From the NCBI RefSeq assembly GCF_014218255.1, contig NZ_AP021872.1, positions 1,798,001 to 1,862,000 of the forward strand: DNA of 64,000 nucleotides. Reading direction: 5' to 3'. This DNA comes from Mycoavidus sp. B2-EB. GTDB taxonomy: Bacteria > Pseudomonadota > Gammaproteobacteria > Burkholderiales > Burkholderiaceae. Positions 8,453 to 17,298 of this stretch are shown in pieces (the first letter of the stretch is position 1; every line of letters begins with the position of its first letter). Made by a program: the position numbers and the translations under genes. Below the pieces are notes generated by a model. The model ran no database searches. It was not told the origin of the DNA and worked only from the letters and a program-made list of their open reading frames with translations.

Positions 8453-8471
8453 AGCCGCCATGCGGCTTTTT
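8453..8471 (+). terminator. Terminator-like hairpin in the leader of the small gene at 8485
   Basis: AGCCGC-CAT-GCGGCT is followed by TTTT (8467-8470), and the ribosome site AGGAGA starts within a few bases of it. A TTGACA lies at 8425-8430. The hairpin would end or attenuate transcription just before the gene. Confidence 0.45.
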
Positions 8472-8484
8472 AGGAGATTGAATC

Positions 8485-8857
8485 ATGGCCTCTACCTGCT
8501 TCTGCTTATTCTGAGCATACCGTTTTTGTTCCCCACCCTCTTGAGTTTGAGCGAGATACTTTCTGTTCTCGCACTCGTACTGCCATGCAACGTGCCGAAC
8601 TCAATACAATTTCTATTCTTAATAGTTTAGAACAGGCAATCAAGCTAGTCTCTGGCTTAGGCACACTCTGTAAGCTGGCGCGTAACAATTTGGAGTTGAT
8701 GAATATGCCAAACGAGAATCCAGCGCTTGCGCCGAGAACAATGGAAAGCTTATTCGATCTGGCGGAAGTCAGTTCCGCGCTATTTATCACTGAGGTGGAA
8801 ACCCTGGCCGCTCAATTAGAAGAATGGGCAACGGATGAAATAGGAAGGGGTGAATAA
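8485..8857 (+). pseudogene. Small island gene, frameshifted just after its start
   Basis: The ATG at 8485 has an excellent ribosome site (AGGAGA, 8 bp before it) but its frame stops at 8512. The +1 frame is open from just before this point and runs through LPASAYSEHTVFVPHPLEFERDTF into the clear coding stretch from 8585 to 8857 (LNSLEQAIKLVSGLG, LCKLARNNLE, a helical C-terminus). Removing one C near 8489 would join the strong start to the whole frame. The present product could start only at the internal ATG 8585 (90 residues), without a good ribosome site. I do not recognise the family with confidence; it resembles small hypothetical proteins of Burkholderia/Ralstonia mobile DNA. Confidence 0.65.
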
Positions 8858-8886
8858 GCGGGCCACTGGTATAGTATGTGTTAAAG

Positions 8887-8920
8887 CCGCAGAATATATC
8901 GTGTGCTCCATATTCTGCGG
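8887..8920. terminator. Strong 11-bp stem-loop after the small gene
   Basis: CCGCAGAATAT (8887-8897) and ATATTCTGCGG (8910-8920) pair exactly around a 12-nt loop, 30 bp after the stop at 8857. Only TT follows on the plus strand, while AAAG on the other side gives CTTTAA on the minus strand. It may work as a terminator in one or both directions. Confidence 0.5.
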
Positions 8921-9099
8921 TTCCAGTTTACAGCCCTATTTAAGGCGATGTTTTGCGTGTCCTTATGTTACACAAATCGTCAATCGACGTGAGATTTACC
9001 GATAAGCGGCCCGGGGCCAGTTTGATAGCGATTGGGTTACATATCTCATTAATCGCAGAAAGAAATTTGTTCTATTAATTTAGAAATTTTGAATCGTAT

Positions 9100-10188
9100 A
9101 TGCAAGATAAGAAATTAACTTCTAATGAAATTAGTTTAATGCCTTTGGTTATTGAGCAACTTTACAAGCAAGCCGAAAGTTACATCGATAGCGCTCGCCA
9201 AACTGTTTATCGTGTTATCGATAAACAAATGGTCAGTGCTTACTGGTGTATTGGTCGTGATATAGTGCAAGCAGAGCAAAAAGGGCATACACGGGCAGAA
9301 TATGGGAGCAATTTATTGCCCGCACTTTCAGAGAGGCTTACAAAGAAATATGGTCGCGGATTCGGTATTTCTACTTTACGAGATATCCGCCAATTCTACT
9401 TGATTTATTCTGATCACATGCCAATTCACCACGCAGTGCGTGGTGAATCAGAAAAGCAATTGAATGCTAGGCTAGGGTGGATCCATTACCGTGCGTTGAT
9501 GAGATTGGATCGACCTGAAGCACGGCAGTTCTATGAAATTGAAGCCGAAAGAAATCATTGGTCGGGTCGAGAACTTGAAAGGCAGATTGCGAGCTTATTG
9601 TTTGATCGGCTAGCTAGAAGCAAAGATAGAGATGGCATAATGAGGCTAGCCTGTAAAGGTCAGGAAATTACTAAACCAGAGGATACTATTAAAGAACCCA
9701 TGGTTCTTGAATTTCTCAATCTACCAGAATCACATCGATTAGTTGAATCAGAACTCGAAGAAGCTTTAATAAATAATCTACAGCATTTTTTATTAGAGTT
9801 GGGTAAAGGCTTTGCATTTGTGGCAAGGCAAAAGCGGCTTTCCTTAGATGGCGATCATTTTTATGCAGATCTTGTCTTCTATCATGTCATTTTAAAATGT
9901 TACGTCATTATTGATCTTAAGATTAGAAAACTATCACATGCTGATTTAGGCCAGATGCTGTTATATGTTAATTATTTTGACCGGGAAATTATTGCAAAAG
10001 ACGATAACCCGACGATCGGTCTGATACTCTGTACTGATAAAAGTGACGCAATGGTTCAATATACGCTTGGTGATAAGACTAAGCAAGTTTTTGCCAGTAA
10101 ATACCAATTTCATTTGCCAACGGAAGAAGAGCTAGAAGCAGAGCTCAGACGAGAAATAAAAGAGATAAAGCAAAAATTAGACGGGTAG
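9100..10188 (+). CDS. DUF1016 (YhcG-like) PD-(D/E)XK nuclease-domain protein
   Basis: At 362 residues it has the usual length of the family. The N-terminal DUF1016 domain (about 15-150) shows the typical SARQTVYRVIDKQMVSAYW, IGRDIV and YGSNLLPALSERL motifs. The C-terminal domain has FADL-type YADLVFYH, VIIDLKI and LGQMLLYVNYFD, so the D...D-x-K nuclease core is kept. YhcG-type proteins are presumed nucleases, often found in mobile islands and near restriction systems; the exact target is unknown. It is intact, while the genes on both sides are broken. The start ATG at 9100 lacks a strong ribosome site. It lies between the tRNA-Lys 3' fragment and the tRNA-Lys gene, so it belongs to the integrated segment. 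Confidence 0.9.
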   Translation: MQDKKLTSNEISLMPLVIEQLYKQAESYIDSARQTVYRVIDKQMVSAYWCIGRDIVQAEQKGHTRAEYGSNLLPALSERLTKKYGRGFGISTLRDIRQFYLIYSDHMPIHHAVRGESEKQLNARLGWIHYRALMRLDRPEARQFYEIEAERNHWSGRELERQIASLLFDRLARSKDRDGIMRLACKGQEITKPEDTIKEPMVLEFLNLPESHRLVESELEEALINNLQHFLLELGKGFAFVARQKRLSLDGDHFYADLVFYHVILKCYVIIDLKIRKLSHADLGQMLLYVNYFDREIIAKDDNPTIGLILCTDKSDAMVQYTLGDKTKQVFASKYQFHLPTEEELEAELRREIKEIKQKLDG

Positions 10189-10270
10189 CGATTGTTCAAA
10201 AACCCTGGGATCACAAAAGGAATGTCATCTGTTTTAGTCATTACCTAATCTGATATTTCAATTATATTCC

Positions 10271-10738
10271 AGGCCACTGAGCAAAAAAACAGTCACCGCA
10301 CCTCTTCCAAAATTTCCTGTTGTTGACGTAGCAGACTATGTAGCGGCGCTACAGCCTGGTACGCTCGGGCTATTTCCATCACCCGCCGCAAAGTCGGGTC
10401 ACACCGTTGATATTCGCAAGCCTTTTATTAAAGCCGTCCTCGCTGCCGGACTTGACCCTAGGAGCGTGGTACGTCATACCTTGCGCCATACCGCCATCAC
10501 ACACCTTGTTCAGGCAGGTATCGATTTGCCTACTGTTAAACGGATCAGTGGGCATAAAACACTAGCAATGGTTGAACGCTATTCGCACCAGAACGGACAA
10601 CACATTCAGGCGGCAATGGATAAATTTGGGCAGAGGATGAGAATCATCCTAGCTATTTTGCTGGCACGATTACACAAAGCACAATCAACCTATGCCAAGA
10701 AATTTGGTAAAACCCTTATAGAATCTGGTGGGGCGTGA
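10271..10738 (+). pseudogene. C-terminal remnant of a phage-type tyrosine integrase
   Basis: The frame has no start before 10466 and no N-terminal or arm-binding part. It keeps the catalytic end: HTLRHTAITHLVQAGID (the H-x-L-R motif), GHKTLAMVERYSHQ (GHK and the tyrosine nucleophile) and the helix up to MDKFGQRM. This C-terminus differs from the P4 type, so it comes from another integrase than the N-terminal fragment at 3594-3828. The frame then runs on meaninglessly into the tRNA-Lys. Its position directly at the tRNA 3' end, on the opposite strand, is typical for an island integrase. Confidence 0.85.
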
Positions 10739-10801
10739 GCGGCTCGAACGCTCGACCTACGGATTAAGAGTCCGCTGCTCTACCAACTGAGCTAACGCCC
10801 C
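10726..10801 (-). tRNA. tRNA-Lys(CTT)
   Basis: A canonical 76-nt cloverleaf: acceptor GGGGCGT/ACGCCCC, anticodon loop with CTT, T-arm GAGCG-TTCGAGC-CGCTC with a 7-nt loop, and encoded CCA. A TATAAT box lies at 10814-10819 on the complement. This is the likely functional copy and the probable integration site of the neighbouring island. Confidence 0.95.
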
Positions 10802-10851
10802 AAGAGAAAGCGTATTATAGCAAGCTGATGACATTCAAAAACGTATTTCCT

Positions 10852-11337
10852 ATGCTGACTCATTTTGAACAAAAAATCGTAACTCGCGAACAGCTCGCAG
10901 CAAAACGCCCAACCCTTTCAGCACCCGTTGTTTTTACCAACGGAGTGTTCGATATTTTGCACCGTGGCCATGTCAGTTATCTAGCTCAAGCGCGCACATT
11001 GGGCGCATGTTTAATCGTTGGCGTGAATAGCGATGCGTCGGTACGTTTACTGGGCAAAGGCAAGGATCGCCCAATTAATCATGAAGCAGATCGCATGGCC
11101 CTTATCGCCGCACTTGCATGTGTAGATTGGGTGGTGTGCTTTGAAGAATTCACCCCAATCACATTGATTGATGCGTTGCGGCCCGATATACTCGTTAAAG
11201 GCGGTGATTATGATATGGAAACATTGCCAGAAGCCAAGCTGGTAAGGGGTTGGGGCGGACAAGCACTGGCGATTCCATTTGAGCATCAGCGCTCAACGTC
11301 TGCCTTATTGCGTAAAGCACGCACCTTTTCAGGCTAA
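10852..11337 (+). CDS. hldC: D-glycero-beta-D-manno-heptose 1-phosphate adenylyltransferase (RfaE2/HldC type)
   Basis: A cytidylyltransferase-like enzyme that makes ADP-heptose for the LPS inner core. It shows VFTNGVFDILHRGHVSYL, with the HxGH nucleotide-binding motif, then KGGDYD and the STSALLRK end. It is a separate domain, not fused to the kinase as in E. coli HldE, which is usual in Burkholderia. The start may be ATG 10852 (MLTHFEQK), which fits the family length, or ATG 10828, which would overlap the promoter of the divergent tRNA-Lys. Neither has a strong ribosome site. Confidence 0.92.
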   Translation: MLTHFEQKIVTREQLAAKRPTLSAPVVFTNGVFDILHRGHVSYLAQARTLGACLIVGVNSDASVRLLGKGKDRPINHEADRMALIAALACVDWVVCFEEFTPITLIDALRPDILVKGGDYDMETLPEAKLVRGWGGQALAIPFEHQRSTSALLRKARTFSG

Positions 11338-11353
11338 GTGAGGCGATTTCCCC

Positions 11354-12436
11354 TTACTTCTCTCTTGCTTTCATTTGGCCGTTAAGATCCCGTATCTTTT
11401 GCCTCAGCCTATTCTCAAGTGCCCTGATTTGCAGGCTTCGACTGCTAGATCGACCTGATCTAGGCGCGTCCAGTTTTTGTGTGGTTAGAAAGAGCATTTT
11501 TTTCGCAACGTATTTTGAGGCAGCCAGTCTTTCCTCTTCTATAATTTCTTTTAATTTTTGCTCTTTCTTCTTTAATAATTCATTTGCAAGCATCGCTTTT
11601 GCATCAAACTCAGCTTTTTCTTCTTGACTTAAAGAAGCCACTTCAGCGGAAGGCATCCATGAAATTCGAGCCTCAACGCCATGTGTTGAGAACTCGCCTA
11701 CGGCTTCCCTTTTTTCTGGTAACGCCTCAAATTCGCGCGCAAGCCTCAAAATCTCTAGAGAATCTCTATTCTCCGAGTCTAAACTGAATGTATGGATATA
11801 TTCCTCAACTTCCTGAGTTAAATCTTCTGCTAAATTTTTGAAGGCTTGCTGATACTTCGCGTTGACACCCTCTTGCGTTGTCTGGACCGGCCAATGTGCA
11901 TTTTGTCCGTCATAGTCTTTGCTATTCGTGCCATTTAAAAAATTGAACTGATGAGTCAAAAGTTTATCCAATGCTTGTAGCGCAAAGTTCATTTTTGTCT
12001 CTAGCTTTTGTTCTTCTACTTGGGTTGCAGGAAAAAATTTCCGATGAGGATTAATCCATTCAAATTGGACCCCACTCTCTAATGAACCGTCTGCTACCAA
12101 GACATGCTTTGGAGATGGCGCGGCTTGCAAAAACCCTAAAGCCCTAAAAAGATCACTATTATTGAATTTTTCACTAATTTTTATGGTTTCTTTGTCGGAT
12201 TTTTTCTTTAAAAAACCCTTCTTAGGTGTGATTTTATTAGGGGTGTGCCGAAGATTAGAATTAATCAAGGTTTTCTCTTTCAACAACCCTAAAACCTCAT
12301 TAAGCGAACCTTTTAATGGTTTATTTCTTTCGCTTAAATGGGGCGTTCCCCGGCTCGAAGCATTGGAATTTAAAGTGGCTTGATGACTTAAATCTTGCTT
12401 TGTCTTAGAGGTGAAACCCAAAAGCCTTTTAAACAC
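11354..12436 (-). CDS. Unrecognised 360-residue protein, charged and partly disordered
   Basis: The start is GTG at 12436 with a good ribosome site (AGAGGTG). The first 45 residues are Ser/Thr/Asn/Lys-rich and look disordered. The middle (about 95-250) contains FRALGFLQAAPSP, FEWINPHRKFFP and several amphipathic helices. The last 100 residues form a highly charged coiled coil (LANELLKKKEQKLKEIIEEERLA) and end in a basic tail. There is no signal peptide and no membrane segment. It lies between hldC and coaX, which are otherwise part of a conserved neighbourhood with birA. The polar disordered N-terminus would suit a secreted effector, but I have no homology evidence for that. Confidence 0.7.
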   Translation of the reverse strand: MFKRLLGFTSKTKQDLSHQATLNSNASSRGTPHLSERNKPLKGSLNEVLGLLKEKTLINSNLRHTPNKITPKKGFLKKKSDKETIKISEKFNNSDLFRALGFLQAAPSPKHVLVADGSLESGVQFEWINPHRKFFPATQVEEQKLETKMNFALQALDKLLTHQFNFLNGTNSKDYDGQNAHWPVQTTQEGVNAKYQQAFKNLAEDLTQEVEEYIHTFSLDSENRDSLEILRLAREFEALPEKREAVGEFSTHGVEARISWMPSAEVASLSQEEKAEFDAKAMLANELLKKKEQKLKEIIEEERLAASKYVAKKMLFLTTQKLDAPRSGRSSSRSLQIRALENRLRQKIRDLNGQMKAREK

Positions 12437-12601
12437 GATGTGGCACCTCTTGCATGATTGCCCCGCATCAACTTTCTAAGCTTTACAGTCATTCAGCGCC
12501 GATTCTTTATAGCGCTTACGGCATAACTTTATAGTTTGATACTAGGGCAATAATGAGGCGTAAACCATCCTAAAACTTAGGCCATACGAATTTAACGATC
12601 A

Positions 12602-13420
12602 TTAAACGCACATTTGCTCTCGTGCAATTAATGCAAGCCCCGTAAGTACTAAGTGCTCATGATATGAGTAATCAATGGCCAATAAGCGTGCCACGCTATG
12701 CGCTGCCCCCCCACTTAATACGCATCGCACCGGAGCGCCTATGCGCGTGGATAAATCGCGCCAAGCACGCTCAATTAAGCTCGCTTGAGCAAGTAAACAA
12801 CCCTCATGCAACGCCGTCTGCGTATCGGTTGCAAATAAGGCTCCAACTTGCTCGCCATTCTGCTGTGACTCGCACTCTCTCGTCATTTGTTCAGCCGTCG
12901 GCAGCAACGCGGTATGCTGCCCCAATGCGTGCATCATCATGGTTCCGCCAGGCGCGATCAAACCACCCGCAAAATTGCCGTCGGCATAAAGTGCTTCCAG
13001 TGTAGTGGCAGTGCCCAAAGTAGCAATTAATAGATGTTCTGCTGGATACGTTGCGCGCGCGCCAATCAGACCTGCCCAACGGTCACTGCCGAGTTGCCGG
13101 TAATCCCGATAACCATTGCGCACCCCACACTGATAAGGCTGCGCGTTTATCGTATGACGCGGTGCATCTGGCCAGCGGGTGCTGGTTAAAGTTTCAAGCC
13201 GTCGCGCCGTACGTTCTCCCGCCACATTGGCAATCCAAACGCTACCTGGCGCTGGCAACATCGACCAATCCGGCTCTGGCAATGAAAGTAAAGCGCCGCG
13301 TTCGTGTGCAAAAGCGCCGGAGGCAAAACGCACACCACCTGCGTCGGCCAACGCCCATTTAATGCGGCTATTACCCGCATCGATTAAAAGAAAAGGAGCT
13401 GCTGATGAAACAGAAAACAT
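12602..13420 (-). CDS. coaX: Type III pantothenate kinase CoaX
   Basis: The first enzyme of coenzyme A synthesis, phosphorylating pantothenate. The N-terminal phosphate-binding motif is [15 protein letters not shown]. Later motifs are the RWAG segment at about 116-119 ([10 protein letters not shown]), [17 protein letters not shown] and VLSGGAA, all of the ASKHA fold. The length of 272 residues is close to the family's. It follows birA by 56 bp on the same strand, the usual Burkholderia order, and both are probably one transcript. Confidence 0.95.
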   Translation of the reverse strand: MFSVSSAAPFLLIDAGNSRIKWALADAGGVRFASGAFAHERGALLSLPEPDWSMLPAPGSVWIANVAGERTARRLETLTSTRWPDAPRHTINAQPYQCGVRNGYRDYRQLGSDRWAGLIGARATYPAEHLLIATLGTATTLEALYADGNFAGGLIAPGGTMMMHALGQHTALLPTAEQMTRECESQQNGEQVGALFATDTQTALHEGCLLAQASLIERAWRDLSTRIGAPVRCVLSGGAAHSVARLLAIDYSYHEHLVLTGLALIAREQMCV

Positions 13421-13476
13421 TATGAATTTATTGAAAAAAGCCTGTTTATAGGCAAAGTAAGTAAAAACCGGCGATA

Positions 13477-14328
13477 TTACAGAATATGCGCTCGCAAAGA
13501 AACATCGCCGCTGGCAAGGGTTTGCATGCCGTTGCCCGTATCAATCAACAATCGACCATATGCGTCAACGCCCATTGCAATACCCCTTAGAATTTCACGA
13601 TTACCCTCTAATACAAATACTTTTTTGCCCGCATAAGCATGGCTGTCATTCCATGCTGGCAAAAAAGGCGCTAAGCCATGCTCACTGAAACGCTCGAGCA
13701 TGGCAGCCAGGGCATTCAGCAGATGCGCCAGCACATTGGTCATCGCAACCTGCGGCAATACGCGTGCTAAAACCGCAGGTGGATTAGCCTGCGCACTCAA
13801 CTGGGCTGCTAACGCCGCCTCACCATCAAGATTGAGCCCAATCCCGATCACTGCCATACTTGAAGTATGACTGCTGCGCGCAATTTCAATCAAAATACCC
13901 GCTAATTTTGCGCCATCCAGCAAAATATCATTCGGCCATTTCAACGCCAGACGATGCATGTCCGTGGGCATCAGAGCGTGTAATCCAGCCATCACTGCGG
14001 TACTTACGGCAAGGCTAAGTCCGGCCAGCTCAGCCGGTGGCCGAAGTATTTCACAAGCAAACGAAAAAAGTAACGCATTGCCAGGCGAGGCAACCCATGG
14101 CCGCCCATGTCGCCCGCGCCCAGCTGTTTGTCGATACGCAGCGCGCACGATGGGCAATCTAGGCTGACTCACAGTCTTTAGACGAGCGATTAAATCCGCA
14201 TTCGTCGAACCCGTTTCGTCAACCACCTCAATCGTCAATTTTTGTAAAGAGGACGATAAAAGCATACGAAGCTGCTCACGATCAATGCGCCGCATGTTAG
14301 ATAATACGGAAGTTAAAGAAGAAACCAT
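13477..14328 (-). CDS. birA: Biotin--[acetyl-CoA-carboxylase] ligase BirA
   Basis: Activates biotin to biotinyl-AMP and transfers it to the biotin carboxyl carrier protein. The catalytic domain has STNADLI, the GRGRHGRPW biotinyl-AMP loop and [19 protein letters not shown], with a small C-terminal SH3-like domain ([14 protein letters not shown]). At 283 residues it has no N-terminal winged-helix repressor domain like that of E. coli BirA, so it is probably an enzyme only. The start could be ATG 14328 or the ATG 11 codons later. It is divergent from dppB. Confidence 0.95.
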   Translation of the reverse strand: MVSSLTSVLSNMRRIDREQLRMLLSSSLQKLTIEVVDETGSTNADLIARLKTVSQPRLPIVRAAYRQTAGRGRHGRPWVASPGNALLFSFACEILRPPAELAGLSLAVSTAVMAGLHALMPTDMHRLALKWPNDILLDGAKLAGILIEIARSSHTSSMAVIGIGLNLDGEAALAAQLSAQANPPAVLARVLPQVAMTNVLAHLLNALAAMLERFSEHGLAPFLPAWNDSHAYAGKKVFVLEGNREILRGIAMGVDAYGRLLIDTGNGMQTLASGDVSLRAHIL

Positions 14329-14412
14329 AGTGAGCGTATTTTAGCTGACCGCACACCATGCTAGGTTGGTCTGCCGTACAATCACTGAAGTCATCAGTTA
14401 TAAAATAACGCT

Positions 14413-15423
14413 ATGTTGCGATCTATTCTCCACCGTCTTGGTATGTTCGTGCCGACTTTTATCGGCATTACGGTACTTACCTTTACGCTCATTCATGTGA
14501 TTCCCGGCGACCCCATCGAAATCATGATGGGCGATCGCGGCATTACGCCAGAAGCTCATGCTGAAGCGATGCACCACCTCGGACTGGATTTGCCATTACC
14601 GGTGCAATATCTGCGTTATTTATCAAAGGTTCTGCACGGTGATCTCGGTATTTCACTCGCCACTCATACCAGCGTTATGGATGAATTCTTAGCCCGCTTT
14701 CCGGCAACGCTTGAGCTCTCATTGGGAGCGCTTTGTTTCGCCCTCCTGATTGGTTTGCCGGCGGGTATTTTGGCAGCGCTTAAGCCCGGCTCGCTGCTTG
14801 ATCGCGCAATGATGAGCATCGCGCTAGCAGGCTATTCAATGCCGATCTTTTGGTGGGGATTAATCCTCATTATGTTTTTTTCCGTACAGCTTGGTTGGGT
14901 GCCTGTATCAGGGCACTTGGCAATTCAATATGATATCCCCTCGGTTACCGGTTTTACGCTGATTGATACCTGGCTTTCTGACCAAGAAGGCGCTTTTCGT
15001 TCTGCCCTACATCATTTAATTTTGCCATCCATTGTATTAGGTACCATTCCGCTAGCGGTGATTGCGCGTATGACCCGCTCCTCCATGCTCGAAGTTTTGC
15101 GTGAGAACTATATTCGCACTGCGCGCGCCAAAGGGCTCTCGCCAAGCCGCGTGATCATCGTCCATGCGCTACGCAATGCATTAATTCCGGTGGTAACCGT
15201 GATTGGCTTGCAAGTTGGCTCACTGCTTTCAGGCGCAGTACTCACCGAGACGATTTTCTCTTGGCCCGGGGTCGGCAAATGGCTGATTGATGCCATCAAC
15301 CGGCGCGATTATCCGATTGTGCAAAGTGGCATTTTAGTGCTGGCTACACTCGTTATCATCGTTAATTTGCTGGTCGATGTGTTATACGGCGTGCTTAACC
15401 CGCGTATTCGCCATTCGAGGTAG
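14413..15423 (+). CDS. dppB: Dipeptide/oligopeptide ABC transporter permease (DppB type)
   Basis: An inner-membrane permease of 336 residues with about six hydrophobic spans. The N-terminal motif LIHVIPGDPIEIMMG and the EAA loop ENYIRTARAKGLSPSRVIIVHALRNALIP are typical of the DppB/OppB family. It is the first gene of a tight operon; the next gene starts 2 bp after its stop. No peptide-binding protein gene precedes it, although dppA usually would. The substrate (dipeptides or similar) is inferred from family. Confidence 0.92.
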   Translation: MLRSILHRLGMFVPTFIGITVLTFTLIHVIPGDPIEIMMGDRGITPEAHAEAMHHLGLDLPLPVQYLRYLSKVLHGDLGISLATHTSVMDEFLARFPATLELSLGALCFALLIGLPAGILAALKPGSLLDRAMMSIALAGYSMPIFWWGLILIMFFSVQLGWVPVSGHLAIQYDIPSVTGFTLIDTWLSDQEGAFRSALHHLILPSIVLGTIPLAVIARMTRSSMLEVLRENYIRTARAKGLSPSRVIIVHALRNALIPVVTVIGLQVGSLLSGAVLTETIFSWPGVGKWLIDAINRRDYPIVQSGILVLATLVIIVNLLVDVLYGVLNPRIRHSR

Positions 15424-15425
15424 CA

Positions 15426-16295
15426 ATGAACGAATCCAACTTAAGAGAATTTTGGGCGCATTTCCGCACCCATCGGGGAGCAGTCTTAGCAGGCGCGCTA
15501 CTTATCGCACTTATGCTTACTGCAATCTTCGCACCTGTACTCGCGCCGTATGATCCGATTGAGCAATATCGAGATGCGATTCGCGTCCCCCCTGCTTGGC
15601 AAGAAAATGGTTCTTGGCGCTTTATATTGGGCACAGATCAAGCCGGGCGCGACATTCTTTCTCGGTTAATATATGGGGCGCGCTTATCATTTTGGATCGG
15701 CAGCATTTCAGTCTTACTCGCGCTTTCGCTAGGGACCGTGCTTGGCTTATGCGCTGCATTTTTTCAGCGCTGGCTGGATGCGCCTATCATGCGTCTGATT
15801 GATGTGCTGCTGGCATTACCTGCGCTTTTATTGGCCGTTGCAGTAGTCGCGATACTCGGCCCAGGACTCACCAATACAATGTATGCCATCGCAATTGTCA
15901 CTCTGCCCGGTTATGTGCGGCTCACTCGCGCTTCGGCACTGGCTGAGTTAAGCAAAGAATATGTGGTTGCGTCCCGCGTAGCAGGGGCAAGCACTTTTCG
16001 GCTGATGTTTTCGCAAGTATTGCCAAATTGCGCAGCCCCGTTAATCGTGCAAGCAACCCTTGGCTTTTCAACCGCGCTGCTGGATGCCGCAGCGCTAGGT
16101 TTTCTCGGGATTGGCGTACAGCCTCCGCTGGCTGAGTGGGGTTCAATGCTGGCTTCCGCGCGCGATTATATGAATAGCGCCTGGTGGATGGTGACCATGC
16201 CCGGGGTTGCTATTCTGGTCACCGTACTTTCCATTAACTTGCTTGGCGATGGGTTGCGCGATGCCCTTGACCCCAAATTAAAGCAAATTTATTAA
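15426..16295 (+). CDS. dppC: Dipeptide/oligopeptide ABC transporter permease (DppC type)
   Basis: The second membrane subunit (289 residues). It shows the family's N-terminal region (APYDPIEQY), LGTDQAGRDILSRLIYGARLS, the EAA loop SKEYVVASRVAGASTFRLMFSQVLPN and GIGVQPPLAEWG near the end. It pairs with the DppB-type subunit just upstream, and the ATPase gene starts 4 bp downstream. Confidence 0.92.
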   Translation: MNESNLREFWAHFRTHRGAVLAGALLIALMLTAIFAPVLAPYDPIEQYRDAIRVPPAWQENGSWRFILGTDQAGRDILSRLIYGARLSFWIGSISVLLALSLGTVLGLCAAFFQRWLDAPIMRLIDVLLALPALLLAVAVVAILGPGLTNTMYAIAIVTLPGYVRLTRASALAELSKEYVVASRVAGASTFRLMFSQVLPNCAAPLIVQATLGFSTALLDAAALGFLGIGVQPPLAEWGSMLASARDYMNSAWWMVTMPGVAILVTVLSINLLGDGLRDALDPKLKQIY

Positions 16296-16299
16296 CTAG

Positions 16300-17298
16300 A
16301 TGAAACCAAACCTTTTAACTATCCGCCAGCTTTCGATCAGTTTTGGTGGACCGCCAGTCGTGGAGCGCATCGATTTCGACATTGCACCTGGCGAGGTCGT
16401 AGGGATTGTCGGTGAATCAGGGTGTGGCAAAAGCATTACCATGCTGGCTTTAATGGGACTCATTGATGCACCGGGTCAAGTACGCGCCGACAAGATCCAG
16501 TTCAATGGGCAAGATTTGCTCAATGCATCGCCTCGGGCCCGGCGAAAAATTATCGGCAAAGATATTTCAATGGTGTTTCAAGACCCTTTGGCAAGCCTTA
16601 ATCCAAGCTACACCGTAGGCGCACAGATCAAAGAAGTACTGCATCAACATGAAGACTTACGTGGCGCGGCGCTCCATGCGCGTACGCTAGAGTTACTTGA
16701 TCAAGTTGGGATTTCAGATGCCAAAAATCGCATCAACTCTTTCCCACACCAACTCTCGGGCGGGATGAATCAGCGCGTAATGATTGCTATGGCGATTGCC
16801 TGCAATCCCAAATTGCTGATTGCCGATGAACCAACCACTGCGCTTGATGTCACCATTCAAGCCCAGATTATGCAATTGCTGGTTGATTTACAAAAAGAAC
16901 GTTGTATGGCGCTCGTATTAATTTCGCATGATCTTGCCGTAGTCTCGCAAGTTGCGCGACGAGTCGCGGTCATGTATGCGGGCGAGATTGTTGAAACAAA
17001 TGACGTGCCCAAAATTTTTGAGCAACCGCATCACCCCTATACAGAAGCATTACTGACGGCAATTCCCGAGCATAACCGCGGAGCCAAGCGCCTCGTAGCG
17101 CTGTCAGGCGTGGTACCTGGGCATCAGGACCGTCCGCCAGGCTGCCTATTTGCGCCGCGGTGTAAATATAGAATTGACGCTTGTGAACAAGCGCGGCCGC
17201 CATTGACACCTCTTGAAGGAGGCGCGGTACGCTGCATTAAACCGCTTAATTTGCAATCAGCCGCTCATACACCTGCCGCCTCTTACTTTACATCATGA
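16300..17298 (+). CDS. dppD: Peptide ABC transporter ATPase (DppD type)
   Basis: An ATP-binding subunit with Walker [10 protein letters not shown]-loop [12 protein letters not shown], signature LSGGMNQR, Walker [13 protein letters not shown] and an H-loop (ISHDLAVV). The C-terminal oligopeptide-type extension has [10 protein letters not shown] and a second Cys cluster (the place of a proposed iron-sulfur or structural site in DppD proteins). Its stop overlaps the next start (ATGA). Confidence 0.94.
   Translation: MKPNLLTIRQLSISFGGPPVVERIDFDIAPGEVVGIVGESGCGKSITMLALMGLIDAPGQVRADKIQFNGQDLLNASPRARRKIIGKDISMVFQDPLASLNPSYTVGAQIKEVLHQHEDLRGAALHARTLELLDQVGISDAKNRINSFPHQLSGGMNQRVMIAMAIACNPKLLIADEPTTALDVTIQAQIMQLLVDLQKERCMALVLISHDLAVVSQVARRVAVMYAGEIVETNDVPKIFEQPHHPYTEALLTAIPEHNRGAKRLVALSGVVPGHQDRPPGCLFAPRCKYRIDACEQARPPLTPLEGGAVRCIKPLNLQSAAHTPAASYFTS

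Larger units (their letters stand above)
7938..8484. other. Gap at the left end of the tRNA-Lys-bracketed island
   Basis: About 550 bp without a gene. It holds three signals. The first is an inverted repeat, TTGTGTAATTT (8049-8059) with AAATTACACAA (8079-8089), with a further TTACAC at 8071-8076. The second is a palindrome, AATACTA-GCGA-TAGTATT (8377-8394). The third is a terminator-like hairpin at 8453-8471. I see no recognisable coding remnant. Confidence 0.5.

Noticed and set aside
8485-8514. Possible stop-codon readthrough (TGA at 8512) in the small island gene
   Set aside because: The coding stretch downstream lies in another frame, so readthrough would not reach it; a one-base frameshift explains the pattern.
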